Notes: generated by a model from the letters alone, not told the origin. DNA of 64,000 nt from JAHBXL01 sp964409775 (GCA_964409775.1 CAYPEI010000012.1:37179-101178); one strand, 5' to 3'. Positions 9,418 through 18,499 are shown, counted from the stretch's first letter. A program made the numbers and translations.

Positions 9418-10499
9418 GACCCGACCCCGACATCGCCGCCAAACACAGCACCGATGCCCGCGCCGCAGACGCGGACCCGCGGGGGCTGCGCGTGCTCGTC
9501 ACCGGCGGCGCGGGGTTCATCGGCTCTCACCTGTGCGATCTGCTTCTGGCCGAGGGTTCGACGGTCACGGTGATCGACAACCTTTCGACGGGTCGTCGGG
9601 AGAACCTGCCGGCCGCGCACCCGCGGCTGCGGTTCATCGAGGCGGATCTGTCGCACGCACTGGCGGCCTTCGGCCCCGGGGAGCGATTCGACGAGATCTA
9701 CCACCTTGCCGCGGCGGTCGGGGTTCGGCTGGTCGTTGACGACCCGATCCGCTGCATCGAGACCAACGTTCACGGCACGGCGGACCTGCTCCGGTTCGCG
9801 ATGAACCACGGGCCGGACGGCGGCCCTGCCCCGACACTGGTTGCATCGAGTTCAGAGGTCTATGGGAAGTCGGAGCGCTCGCCGTTCTCGGAGGACGACG
9901 ACGTGGTGTACGGGCCGACGGTGCGCTCGCGATGGTCGTACGCGTGCTCCAAGGCCATCGACGAGTATCTCGCGCTGGCGTACCACGAGAAGCGCGGCAT
10001 GCCGGCCGTGGTGGCGAGGTTTTTCAATACCGTGGGTCCGCGACAGGTCGGATCGTACGGCATGGTCCTTCCGAACCTGATCGGCGCGGCGCTCGCCGGC
10101 GCGGATCTTCCGATCCATGGGGACGGGCAGCAGACCCGCTGCTTCTGCGATGTCCGTGACGTCACGGGCGCGCTGCCGCGGCTGATCCGCACGGCCGCGT
10201 GCCACGGGCGCGTCTTCAATGTCGGATCGGACCGCTCGGTCTCGATCACCCAACTCGCCGACATGGTCATCGCGGCGACGGGTTCACGGTCCCGCAAGTC
10301 GTTCATTCCCTACGATCGGGCGTATGCCGCGGGGTTTGAAGATCTGCGCAGGCGGGAGCCGGATCTCCGCCGGATCCGCGCGGCGATCGGCTTTCGCCCG
10401 TCTCACACGCTCGAGTCGACGATCGTGGATATCGCCGCGTCCATGTCCAAGGGCGTCGTCGTCCGTCCACCCACGAGAACGGAGGCCGGCGCGGCCTAG
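9414..10499 (+). CDS. NAD-dependent nucleotide-sugar epimerase/decarboxylase
   Basis: Extended short-chain dehydrogenase of 361 residues. The NAD-binding GGAGFIGSH lies near residue 30, the active-site strand is SSSEVYG and the catalytic pair is in YACSK. The SSSEVYG element and the RWSYACSK region resemble UDP-glucuronate decarboxylases (ArnA C-terminal half, UXS), so conversion of UDP-glucuronate to a UDP-pentose is the best guess. That would fit the UDP-glucose dehydrogenase at 19491. Epimerase or 4,6-dehydratase activity cannot be excluded. The GTG start overlaps the previous stop (GTGA), which favours coupled translation; the true start could be a few codons later. Confidence 0.82.
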   Translation: MRPDPDIAAKHSTDARAADADPRGLRVLVTGGAGFIGSHLCDLLLAEGSTVTVIDNLSTGRRENLPAAHPRLRFIEADLSHALAAFGPGERFDEIYHLAAAVGVRLVVDDPIRCIETNVHGTADLLRFAMNHGPDGGPAPTLVASSSEVYGKSERSPFSEDDDVVYGPTVRSRWSYACSKAIDEYLALAYHEKRGMPAVVARFFNTVGPRQVGSYGMVLPNLIGAALAGADLPIHGDGQQTRCFCDVRDVTGALPRLIRTAACHGRVFNVGSDRSVSITQLADMVIAATGSRSRKSFIPYDRAYAAGFEDLRRREPDLRRIRAAIGFRPSHTLESTIVDIAASMSKGVVVRPPTRTEAGAA

Positions 10500-10515
10500 A
10501 ACCGTGCCGTAAACG

Positions 10516-11994
10516 ATGCTCGCGACCCTGCTCCATCCCCTGACCCAATCGACGCCCTCCGGGCCGCCGGATGTGAGTTCGCACATCCAGGCGCTCGGCG
10601 CCCGGCTCGAATCGCTCACGGCCGACTACAACTCGCTGCTTCATGCGGCGGGGCTCGACAAGGGCGGTCCCACACGCCTTGAGATCTTTCACGGATACGT
10701 GGGCGTGTTCGTGGTTGCATTCCTGACGACCCTGCTGGCGACGCCGCTGATGCGCCGGGTGGCGATCCGGTATGGCGTGATCGATCGGCCCGTGGTGGCC
10801 CGGAAGATCCACAAGGCTCCGACGCCGTACCTTGGCGGGCTGGCGGTCTACCTGGGCATCCTGCTGGCCTCGCTCTTCGCGTATGCCGCTCCGCTGCATG
10901 GCCTGATCAACTTTCACGCCTCCAAACATGCCGCGCACGGCCTCCCCGGTGGCTTGTCCATCTGGATCCTGATCGGCATGACGGTGATCATGGCCTGCGG
11001 TCTGCTCGACGACATCAAGGGGATCCACCCCCGAGCCAAGATCGCGGGGATGCTCTTCGCAGCCGCGGCGTTGGCGACGCAGGACATCGGCGTCCGCGTC
11101 GCCGCGGGCGTGATGATCCCCGCGGCCAAGGCCCTGGGCATCGCCACGCACACCGTCGCCGGGCTTGAAACGATCCTGCTGAACATTCCGCTGCCCGGCG
11201 GGGTGCTGTCGTTCGACATCGTGTATTGGGTGGGAACGGCGGTGATCGCGATCTTCGTGCTGGGCGCGTGCAACGCCTCGAACCTGATCGACGGCCTCGA
11301 CGGGCTCGCCTCCGGGGTGACGGCGATCGCCAACGCGGGGCTGCTGGTCATCGCGTTGAGCATGGCCCGGTCCGATGACGGCGTGCTGGACGGGGCTCGC
11401 ATCGTGCTGTGCCTTGGGGTGCTGGGGGCGTGCCTGGGCTTCCTTCCGTACAACTTCAACCCGGCCAACATCTTCCTCGGCGATGCCGGGTCGCTGCTGC
11501 TTGGCTTCTGCACGATCGTGACCGTGCTGACGTTCGGCGACACGGGTCGCACCGATCTCGTGCTCGCGGGGCTGATCATCTACCTGATCCCGATCATCGA
11601 CACGAGCCTGGCGATTGTCCGCCGGAAACTCGCCGGCAGGAGCATCTCCGACGCGGATGACCAGCACCTTCATCACATGCTGAAGCGGGCGCTGGGCGTC
11701 AAGGGCGCTGTGCTGGTGCTCTACGGCATCGCGGGAGGGTTCGCCGTGCTCGGCATCACGCTCTCGGAAGGGCGAGCCCGAGTCACCTATGCCCTGACGC
11801 TCGTCGTGGTCGCGTTCATCGGCGTGACGGCGTTCAAAATCGCGCGGAGAAACCAGGAAGCGCAGGCCGAGGAAGAACGGGCCGCGAGGGCGGCACCCCG
11901 TCCGGTCGCGCCGCCGGGGCCTGCCGCCCCGGTCGCGACGGCGATCGGCAGCGTCCATAGCGGGTCCACCCCCGCGGGTCCGAAGGCCGCATAA
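10516..11994 (+). CDS. Polyprenyl-phosphate sugar-1-phosphate transferase (WecA/MraY family)
   Basis: Multi-pass membrane enzyme that starts a glycan on the lipid carrier undecaprenyl phosphate, usually from UDP-GlcNAc. The family motifs are all present: LLDDIKG, NASNLIDGLDGLASG, FLGDAGSLLLG and the HLHHML histidine motif in the cytoplasmic loop. At 492 residues it is longer than typical WecA because of an N-terminal soluble stretch of about 55 residues and a charged, Ala/Pro-rich C-terminal tail after residue 440. It lies at the end of the exopolysaccharide operon, 16 nt after the epimerase, and is likely its priming transferase. Confidence 0.9.
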   Translation: MLATLLHPLTQSTPSGPPDVSSHIQALGARLESLTADYNSLLHAAGLDKGGPTRLEIFHGYVGVFVVAFLTTLLATPLMRRVAIRYGVIDRPVVARKIHKAPTPYLGGLAVYLGILLASLFAYAAPLHGLINFHASKHAAHGLPGGLSIWILIGMTVIMACGLLDDIKGIHPRAKIAGMLFAAAALATQDIGVRVAAGVMIPAAKALGIATHTVAGLETILLNIPLPGGVLSFDIVYWVGTAVIAIFVLGACNASNLIDGLDGLASGVTAIANAGLLVIALSMARSDDGVLDGARIVLCLGVLGACLGFLPYNFNPANIFLGDAGSLLLGFCTIVTVLTFGDTGRTDLVLAGLIIYLIPIIDTSLAIVRRKLAGRSISDADDQHLHHMLKRALGVKGAVLVLYGIAGGFAVLGITLSEGRARVTYALTLVVVAFIGVTAFKIARRNQEAQAEEERAARAAPRPVAPPGPAAPVATAIGSVHSGSTPAGPKAA

Positions 11995-12038
11995 ACCTCG
12001 GGCGCGAGCCGGGAGTAGGGAGCGTACCGCCGACTCCG

Positions 12039-12044
12039 TATACT
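12039..12044 (+). promoter_or_regulatory. -10-like element of the ParA gene, leaderless spacing
   Basis: TATACT ends 7 nt before the ATG at 12052 and no Shine-Dalgarno is present, so transcription probably starts at or next to the start codon. No convincing -35 is visible. Confidence 0.55.
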
Positions 12045-12051
12045 CCAGCCG

Positions 12052-13014
12052 ATGCCGAGCCCCGTTTCCAATCCGTTGTCCCCCGGCCTGCCGCGGCCGG
12101 TCCGCACCATCGCGCTGCTGAACCAGAAGGGTGGTGTGGGGAAGACCACGACCACGGTCAATCTCGCCGCGGCGCTGGCGGCGGCGGGCCGGCCGACGCT
12201 GCTGATCGACCTGGACCCGCAGGCGCACGCCACGCTGCATCTCGGGATCGAGCCGGCGCGAGCCGATGGCCCGGGCGAACATGCCACGACCTATGACGTG
12301 CTGCTCGATCCGGCATCCGTCGCGCCGGCGTCGCTCAGGCAGGCAAGGCCGAATCTGTGGATTCTCCCCGCGGAGACCGACCTCGCGGCGGTCGAGACCG
12401 AACTGGCCGGGGCACCGGACCGTACCACGCGGCTGCGGCGCTTTCTGGAAGCCACTGACGGCCGTTTCGAGTTCGTGCTGATGGACTGTCCGCCCTCGCT
12501 CGGGCTGCTCACGCTCAATGCGCTGGGCGCTGCGCGCGAAGTGTTCATCCCGATGCAGGCGCACTTCCTCGCGCTGCAGGGCGTGAGCAAACTGCTGGAG
12601 ACGGTGTCGCTGGTCAGCCGGTCGGTCAACCCGAGGCTGCACGTGACCGGCATCATTCTGTGCATGCACGAAACTAGCACGACGCATTCACGCGAGGTGG
12701 TCGCCGATCTTGCGGACTTCTTCGAGCAGGCCCGGAACTCCGGTCAGGATGTCCCCTATCGCACAGCGCGGATCCTCCAGCCGCCGATCCGCCGAAACAT
12801 CAAGTTGGCCGAGTGCCCCAGTTTCGGCCAGACGATTTTCGACTATGCCCCCGGCTGTCCGGGCGCCGCGGATTACAAGGCGCTGGCTGATCGCGTGATG
12901 GCGGACTGGGACACCCTGCTCCAGCGGCGGGCCGACGGCGGGATCTCGGGCGCGACGCCGCCCGCGCCGCAGATCGTGGTGCGCGAGACCGCGCCGTCGG
13001 GCGCTCAGACATGA
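12052..13014 (+). CDS. ParA/Soj-family ATPase
   Basis: A 320-residue deviant-Walker ATPase. The P-loop is QKGGVGKTT with signature Lys26 and Lys31, Walker A' is LIDLDPQAH, and Walker B is VLMDCPPSLG. These features are those of ParA/Soj chromosome- or cargo-segregation ATPases. A 20-residue N-terminal extension precedes the domain. No ParB gene or parS-like site is adjacent; the next gene is a VanZ-like protein overlapping by ATGA. It may therefore partition another cargo, or its ParB may lie elsewhere. The start is supported by the upstream -10-like element. Confidence 0.88.
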   Translation: MPSPVSNPLSPGLPRPVRTIALLNQKGGVGKTTTTVNLAAALAAAGRPTLLIDLDPQAHATLHLGIEPARADGPGEHATTYDVLLDPASVAPASLRQARPNLWILPAETDLAAVETELAGAPDRTTRLRRFLEATDGRFEFVLMDCPPSLGLLTLNALGAAREVFIPMQAHFLALQGVSKLLETVSLVSRSVNPRLHVTGIILCMHETSTTHSREVVADLADFFEQARNSGQDVPYRTARILQPPIRRNIKLAECPSFGQTIFDYAPGCPGAADYKALADRVMADWDTLLQRRADGGISGATPPAPQIVVRETAPSGAQT

Positions 13015-13412
13015 CGCGCCGCGCCCGCCGCGCCGCGTTCGTGGTGTATGCCGTTGCGCTGTTTGTGAGCACACACATCCCGGACCTGACGATCCGCGTT
13101 CCGAACGTGGACCGGCCCGATCTGCTGATCCACATGTCCGCGTTCGGCGGCTGGTTTGTGCTGCTGCTGGCGGCCGAACTGGTCGGCCCGTGGCGGTCGC
13201 TCCGCTCGATCTCGCTGTGCGCGGCGATCGCGGTGTGCACCGCCGCGGTCGACGAATACTCGCAGTCGATTCCCTGGGTCCATCGCACCGCCGCGTGGGA
13301 TGACTTCGGGGCCAACGTCGCGGGCGTTGTGGTCGCCGCGATCGGCGCGTGCATCGCGGCGAGGGTTTTCAGGCGGCGCGAGGGCGGGCACAGCGTGCCG
13401 CCGCGTGCGTAG
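13011..13412 (+). CDS. VanZ-like membrane protein
   Basis: A 133-residue protein with about four membrane segments. It carries the VanZ-family arrangement: a His after the first helix pair (LLIHMSAFGG), an acidic DEYSQ motif and a final WDDFGANVAG helix. VanZ confers low-level teicoplanin resistance in enterococci, but most chromosomal homologues have no known function. The start overlaps the ParA stop by 4 nt. Confidence 0.8.
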   Translation: MTRRARRAAFVVYAVALFVSTHIPDLTIRVPNVDRPDLLIHMSAFGGWFVLLLAAELVGPWRSLRSISLCAAIAVCTAAVDEYSQSIPWVHRTAAWDDFGANVAGVVVAAIGACIAARVFRRREGGHSVPPRA

Positions 13413-13423
13413 CCTTCACGCCG

Positions 13424-14473
13424 ATGGATATTCTCCTGCATATCGGCATGTTTGCTGGCGGGCTCGTCCTGCTGCTGCTGGGCGGGAAAACACTCGTCGA
13501 TGCCGCGGTCGCGATCGCGGCGCGGCTCGGGATCTCTCCGCTGCTCGTAGGACTGACGGTGGTCGCGTGGGGGACATCCGCTCCGGAACTTGCGTTCAAC
13601 ACGATCTCGGCGTTCAAGGGCAGGACCGGGATGGTGTTCGGCAACCTTGTCGGGGCGAGCATCTGCAACATCGGCCTCGTCATCGGCTTGTGCGCCCTGA
13701 TCCGCCCGCTGGCGGTAAGCGACGCGGTCATCCGGCGGGAACTGCCCGTCGTCGGCCTGGCGATGGCGCTCATGCTTGCGCTGGCGCTGTTCGGCGCTCC
13801 GGGCTTTGGGCGTTGGGAGGGCCTGCTGCTGCTGGGCGTGTTTGCGGTCTACTCCGCGTTGACGATCCTCGGCGGAATCCGTGAACGTCCCTCGGCGACG
13901 CCGCTTGATGAACAGGTGGAGCAGGCGCATAAGCGGAACTTCGAACGGTCGGTGCTCTCGTGCACGGTGGGCTTTGTCGCGGGGCTCGCCATGCTGGGGA
14001 CGGGCGGGTCGCTCGCCGCGGACGGCGCGAGCGGCGCGGCCACGCTCCTGGGCGTCAGCCCGACGATTGTCGGCCTCACGATCGTCTCGGTCGGAACAAC
14101 GCTGCCCGAACTGATCACGGGCATCATCGCCGTGCGCAAGGGACATGTCGACCTGGCGGTCGGGAACGTCGTGGGCTCGTGCATATTCAACATCGCCTGC
14201 ATCTTCGGGCTTGCGGCAGCGATCAGCCCGTTTGCGGTCCCGGCGCAGGGAATCCTGGCGATCGTGGTGATGTGCGGGCTGTGCGTCGTGCTGATGATCA
14301 TGTCCCGGACGCGCGACCGAACGGTCTCTCGCATCGAGGGAGCGGCCCTGCTGGCGGTGTACGCCGCGTTCGTGGCCTCGCAGGCCTATTCCGTCACGAC
14401 TTCGGGCGGCGGTCCCGAGACGGACGAGCCGGCTGCCGCGACACTCGCCCCGCAACCGCCGCCTGACCGATGA
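13424..14473 (+). CDS. Calcium/sodium antiporter family protein (YrbG-like)
   Basis: A 349-residue membrane protein of the CaCA superfamily, exchanging cations across the inner membrane. The two inverted alpha repeats are clear: AWGTSAPELAFN near residue 47 and SVGTTLPELITG near residue 225, each with the ion-binding Glu. A charged loop joins the halves and the tail is Pro/Thr-rich. The start chosen is the ATG at 13424, 11 nt after the VanZ-like stop; the longer frame to 13349 would overlap that gene by 64 nt. Its stop overlaps the murJ start. The transported ion is not determinable here. Confidence 0.88.
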   Translation: MDILLHIGMFAGGLVLLLLGGKTLVDAAVAIAARLGISPLLVGLTVVAWGTSAPELAFNTISAFKGRTGMVFGNLVGASICNIGLVIGLCALIRPLAVSDAVIRRELPVVGLAMALMLALALFGAPGFGRWEGLLLLGVFAVYSALTILGGIRERPSATPLDEQVEQAHKRNFERSVLSCTVGFVAGLAMLGTGGSLAADGASGAATLLGVSPTIVGLTIVSVGTTLPELITGIIAVRKGHVDLAVGNVVGSCIFNIACIFGLAAAISPFAVPAQGILAIVVMCGLCVVLMIMSRTRDRTVSRIEGAALLAVYAAFVASQAYSVTTSGGGPETDEPAAATLAPQPPPDR

Positions 14474-16134
14474 ATCTGGCCTTGGAACCCACCCCCGCAA
14501 ACCCCGTCGCGTCTGCCGGCTCCGAGGTCGCGGCCCACGCGCCGCTGGCGCGGGCCGTCCGGGCGGTCAGCGGTGTGACGCTGGTCTCCCGGCTGGCGGG
14601 GCTGGCCCGCAACGTCATCATCGCGCGTGTCTTTGGCGACACCGTGGTTGGCTCGGCGTTTGCCGCGGCGTTCCAGACTCCGAACATGTTCAGGCGGCTG
14701 TTCGGCGAGGGGGCGCTTTCCGCGGCGTTCATTCCGACATACACGCATGCACTGCGGCACGATGAACAGGCGATCGGCGGCGACGCGCCGAGCCGGGCGG
14801 GCGCCATCGCGCGACTCACGCTGATTGTCCTGGGAGTGGTCACCGCGGGATTGACCGTCGCCATCGAGTTGGTTCTGCTCGGCATGCTGCTGTTCATGCA
14901 CCACCCGCCGGAGCGGGAACTCTCGCTCCAACTCATCATGGTGATGCTGCCGTTCATGCCGCTCATCTGCGGCGTGGCCATCCTGGCGGGCATGCTGCAG
15001 GTCCATGGGAAGTTCGCGTGGGCGAGTTCGGGGCCGCTGGTGCTCAACGCCTTCATCGTCGGCGTCGGGCTGTTCTTCATGATTCGCGGCGAGACGGGCG
15101 GACCGCTTACGGCGTTTGCGCTGGCGGGCGCCACAACGCTCTCCGGCCTGACGCAACTGCTCTTCTTCTTCCGGCTGCTCCGGCCGCATGTGCGATGGTC
15201 GAGGGACGCCGAGGCGCTTCCGCTTGCACGGGCCATGCTCGGGCGATTCATCCCCGTGGCGGTCGGCATGGGGACCATCCAACTCAACGCGTTTCTGGAC
15301 ATGCTGATCGCGATGTGGCCGATCTGGATCGGGCCGACGATGTTCGGCATCGAGTACCGGCTCGACCGCGCCTCCAACGCCATCCTCTTCAACACCCAGC
15401 AACTGTACCAGTTCCCGCTGGGCGTCTTCGGCATCGCCGTGGCCACCGCGGTGTTCCCGCTGCTGGCACGCCATGCGCATGACGAGTCCGAGTTTCTCTC
15501 GACGCTGCGGCGAGGGCTGAGGCTGTCGTTTGTCATCGGGCTTCCGGCGAGCGTCGGGCTGATCCTCATCCGTCACGACCTTACGGCGGTGCTGTACGGC
15601 CATGGGAAGAGCGGCTTTTCCGCGGATGGCGTTCAGCGCTCCGCGGCGGTGCTGCTGGGCTTTGCCCCCGGCGTGTGGGCCTATTCGCTGAACCATGTGC
15701 TGACCCGAGCGTTCTATGCCCGCCACGACACGCGCACGCCAATGTTCGTCTCGATCGCAATGGTCGCGCTCAACCTCGGGCTGAACCTGGCGCTGATCTG
15801 GCCGCTCCGCGAAGCGGGGCTCGCCTGGGCGACGAGTCTGACGGCGATCGTACAGTGCGTGATCTTGCTTGCCCTGATCCGCCGGCATCTTGCCGGACGC
15901 TCGCCGATCGACGCGGCGTGCATCCGGGGGGCGAGCCGCATCGCGCTGGCCACGATCGTGATGGGCGCGGCGGTGGCCGCGTCGCTCTGGCTCATCGGCC
16001 CGCGGAACACGTGGTGGACCCAGTGTCTGGGGGTGGCGGTGGGATCGGCGGTGGGCGGGGCTTCCTTCCTTGCGGCCTCGCGGGTGTTGGGCGTCGAGGA
16101 GATGACCTGGCTGCTTTCGCTGCGGCGGCGATGA
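14470..16134 (+). CDS. murJ: Lipid II flippase MurJ
   Basis: A 554-residue MOP-superfamily transporter with about 14 membrane segments, matching MurJ/MviN in length and in the N-terminal pattern (SRLAGLARNVIIARVFG, then FQTPNMFRRLFGEGALSAAFIP). It moves lipid-linked peptidoglycan precursor across the inner membrane. The ATG overlaps the preceding stop (ATGA). Because it lies near the exopolysaccharide operon, export of another lipid-linked oligosaccharide is a less likely alternative; the strong MurJ motif argues for the cell-wall role. Confidence 0.93.
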   Translation: MNLALEPTPANPVASAGSEVAAHAPLARAVRAVSGVTLVSRLAGLARNVIIARVFGDTVVGSAFAAAFQTPNMFRRLFGEGALSAAFIPTYTHALRHDEQAIGGDAPSRAGAIARLTLIVLGVVTAGLTVAIELVLLGMLLFMHHPPERELSLQLIMVMLPFMPLICGVAILAGMLQVHGKFAWASSGPLVLNAFIVGVGLFFMIRGETGGPLTAFALAGATTLSGLTQLLFFFRLLRPHVRWSRDAEALPLARAMLGRFIPVAVGMGTIQLNAFLDMLIAMWPIWIGPTMFGIEYRLDRASNAILFNTQQLYQFPLGVFGIAVATAVFPLLARHAHDESEFLSTLRRGLRLSFVIGLPASVGLILIRHDLTAVLYGHGKSGFSADGVQRSAAVLLGFAPGVWAYSLNHVLTRAFYARHDTRTPMFVSIAMVALNLGLNLALIWPLREAGLAWATSLTAIVQCVILLALIRRHLAGRSPIDAACIRGASRIALATIVMGAAVAASLWLIGPRNTWWTQCLGVAVGSAVGGASFLAASRVLGVEEMTWLLSLRRR

Positions 16135-16213
16135 TTCCGGGCGCTCCGGCCTGCGAACGACTCTCGCATACGATTGCGGACGAGCCTGCCGCTCTGAAGG
16201 GAGTCAATCGGCC

Positions 16214-17107
16214 ATGGCGATCGATCTTCGGAACAAGCCCATCGCGATTACCGGGGCCTCGTCGGGCATCGGCGCGGCCACGGCGATCGCCTGCGCCCGG
16301 GCGGGGATGCCGGTCGCGCTCGGCGCCCGGCGGACCGACAAACTCGACGCGATCGTGAAGCGGATCCGCGCCGGGGGCGGGCGGGCGATCGCCGTGCAGA
16401 TGGATGTCGCCGAGCCCGACCAGTGCAGGGCGCTGATCGACGCCGCGGTAGGGGAGTTCGGGTCGTTGTATGCCGTGTACGCCAACGCGGGCTACGGCGT
16501 CGAGAAGCCCGTCCACGAGATGGTTGACGCCGAGATCCGCGCGATGTTCGAGGTGAACTTCTTCGGCACGCTGAACACCATCCGGCCCGCGGTGGAGCAG
16601 ATGCGGAAGGGCTCGCCCTCGCCGGGCGAGCGCCTGCGCGGGCACGTGCTGATCTGTTCTTCATGCCTGGGGAAGATGTTCCTTCCCTACTTCAGCGTGT
16701 ACTCGGCGACGAAGGCCGCGCAGAACCACATCGGCCGATCGATGAATCTGGAACTTCGGCACGAGGGCATCTCGGTTTCGACCATTCACCCCATCAGCAC
16801 GCGGACCGAGTTCTTTGAAACGGCGGAGAAGTTGTCGGCCAACGGATCCATGATCGCACACTCGCCGGAAATGTTCACGCAGACCGCCGAGTTTGTCGCG
16901 GACCGCACGGTCGCGTGCCTGCGACGGCCGCGGCCGGAGGTCTGGACCGGGTTCGCGGGGCACTTTGTGCGCTTCGGCATGTCGTTCAACACGCTGTTCC
17001 CGCGTATCGCGGACCTCACGCTGTATGGGATGGTGCGGCGGCGGCGTGCGACCTATGGCCGCTCGGGCGACGGCACGGCGGCCGCGGCATCGCCGACCGC
17101 CGGGTGA
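16214..17107 (+). CDS. Short-chain dehydrogenase/reductase
   Basis: A 297-residue classical SDR: GASSGIG cofactor motif at residues 14-20, the NAG motif (YANAGYG), a Ser-rich catalytic strand and the Tyr163-x-x-x-Lys167 catalytic pair in YSATK. The substrate cannot be predicted. GAAGGGA about 15 nt upstream may act as ribosome-binding site. Its last 55 nt overlap the 3' end of the opposite-strand membrane gene. Confidence 0.85.
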   Translation: MAIDLRNKPIAITGASSGIGAATAIACARAGMPVALGARRTDKLDAIVKRIRAGGGRAIAVQMDVAEPDQCRALIDAAVGEFGSLYAVYANAGYGVEKPVHEMVDAEIRAMFEVNFFGTLNTIRPAVEQMRKGSPSPGERLRGHVLICSSCLGKMFLPYFSVYSATKAAQNHIGRSMNLELRHEGISVSTIHPISTRTEFFETAEKLSANGSMIAHSPEMFTQTAEFVADRTVACLRRPRPEVWTGFAGHFVRFGMSFNTLFPRIADLTLYGMVRRRRATYGRSGDGTAAAASPTAG

Positions 17108-17694
17108 ACAGGCGGACGCTCGGACGCGGTTGCCGCGATCGGTCCGACGGGGCCGTTGCGCCGCTTGGCCGCCTTTTCCTTGCGGGCACGCTTCTTGAGG
17201 ATGAGGCGGGCCTTTCGCTCCTGCTTGTACATCCAGATCGTGTGCAGAGTCCGCGTGGCGCCGATCGCCAGGGCGAATGCGATCACCGTCGCCGGGACCG
17301 GATGCATGCCGCGATGAATCAGGATGTACTGCGTGCCCAGCAGCAGAAGGTACAGCAGGGGCGAGAGCGCGGCTCGCTCGACCTGGACGAGCGTCGCGTC
17401 CTTGAAGAAGGAGAGTCGCTGCTTGGCCGGTTCATCGGGTTCTTCGCGACGAAGCACGTGGAGGGCGGGCCAATGGTTGGCGAGCCAGTGCAGCACGAAG
17501 TAGACCGCGACGTCGGCGGTAATGTCGGTGAGGAAGGTGATCAGCGAGATCCGCCAGCCCTGGGGCACACCCAGCCGGTGGGCGATCCAGACGGCCAGAA
17601 GGGTCGGCGGCAACGCGAGCACGCCCGCCAACACGATGTTGACGTTCACGTTGACGATCCGTCGGGCGTAGCACTGGCCGAGCCAACGCAGCAT
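17053..17694 (-). CDS. Unknown four-helix membrane protein
   Basis: A 213-residue protein not recognised as a family. It has about four membrane segments: residues 17-38, 50-70, 112-128 and 134-150. A charged loop (RREEPDEPAKQR) lies between helices 2 and 3, and a Lys/Arg-rich tail (LILKKRARKEKAAKRR) precedes a Pro-rich end. The positive tail suggests a cytoplasmic C-terminus. It lies 13 nt after the DNA methyltransferase on the same strand, and its end overlaps the convergent SDR gene by 55 nt. Confidence 0.65.
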   Translation of the reverse strand: MLRWLGQCYARRIVNVNVNIVLAGVLALPPTLLAVWIAHRLGVPQGWRISLITFLTDITADVAVYFVLHWLANHWPALHVLRREEPDEPAKQRLSFFKDATLVQVERAALSPLLYLLLLGTQYILIHRGMHPVPATVIAFALAIGATRTLHTIWMYKQERKARLILKKRARKEKAAKRRNGPVGPIAATASERPPVHPAVGDAAAAVPSPERP

Positions 17695-17700
17695 CGCGGG

Positions 17701-17706
17701 ATCGTA
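17701..17706 (-). promoter_or_regulatory. -10-like element before the four-helix membrane protein
   Basis: TACGAT on the minus strand ends 6 nt before the ATG at 17694, with no Shine-Dalgarno. It could give a leaderless transcript even though the gene closely follows the methyltransferase. Confidence 0.4.
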
Positions 17707-17707
17707 C

Positions 17708-18499
17708 TCACGATGGCGGCTGTGTCGTGCCGCTCTCAGCGATCAGCCTTTCACGCGTGATCCGGACCGCTTCCGGATTGGTATCGCACCCGAGCCCGTG
17801 CCGACCGAGCCGTTTGGCCGCGATCAGGCTGGTGCCGCTCCCACAACAGGGGTCCAGCACGATTCCACCCGGCGGGCAGCACGCGCCGACCAGCACCTCC
17901 AGCAGGGCAAGGGGTTTCTGGGTGGGATACCCCACCCGCTCGGCGGCCATGTTGTTGATCGACGGGATGTCCAGCACATCGGTGGCCTTCTTCATCTGCC
18001 CCTTCATCCGCTGGCTTGTCGCGGGGACCATGGGCGGCTCGAACCAGTAGCGATCGGGGTCGAGGCAATAGAGCAGGATGTCGTCGTGCTTGCGGGCGAA
18101 CCGCCGCGGCGAGGAACCGCCAAGCCCGTAGGACCAGATGAGGTGGTTGACGAACCGGTCCTCGCCGAGCAGGTCGTCGAGCATGACCCGCACACGGTGG
18201 CTGGTGCGCCAGTCGACGTGCAGGGCGATGAGCCCCGTCGGCTTGATCGTCGGGACTGTGGCGATGAGGCGCTCCCGCAGCCACTGGATGTACGCGTCGG
18301 TCGATGCGAACCGGTCTTCGTATGACCCGGCGCGGTCGGACTGCACATTGCCTGTGTTGAACGGCGGATCGGCGTAGACGAAGTCCACCGAAGCCGGCGC
18401 GAGCGTGGGGGCGAAGACGAGCCAGTCGGAACAGACAACTCGCGGCGATTCCGCCCCGAGATCATGCCGCTGTTTCTGCAAGGTTTCCGCCTGCGCCAT
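17708..18499 (-). CDS. Orphan site-specific DNA methyltransferase, beta class
   Basis: A 263-residue enzyme that should transfer a methyl group from SAM to DNA. Motif IV DPPF at residues 44-47 precedes the SAM-binding motif I DPCCGSG at 216-222. This permuted order (IV, target-recognition region, I) defines the beta class, and DPPF favours N6-adenine methylation. YPTQKPLALL before motif I is also typical. No restriction nuclease gene is adjacent, so it looks like a solitary, perhaps regulatory, methylase. The recognition sequence cannot be inferred. Its start overlaps the end of the small membrane gene upstream by 38 nt. Confidence 0.88.
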   Translation of the reverse strand: MAQAETLQKQRHDLGAESPRVVCSDWLVFAPTLAPASVDFVYADPPFNTGNVQSDRAGSYEDRFASTDAYIQWLRERLIATVPTIKPTGLIALHVDWRTSHRVRVMLDDLLGEDRFVNHLIWSYGLGGSSPRRFARKHDDILLYCLDPDRYWFEPPMVPATSQRMKGQMKKATDVLDIPSINNMAAERVGYPTQKPLALLEVLVGACCPPGGIVLDPCCGSGTSLIAAKRLGRHGLGCDTNPEAVRITRERLIAESGTTQPPS

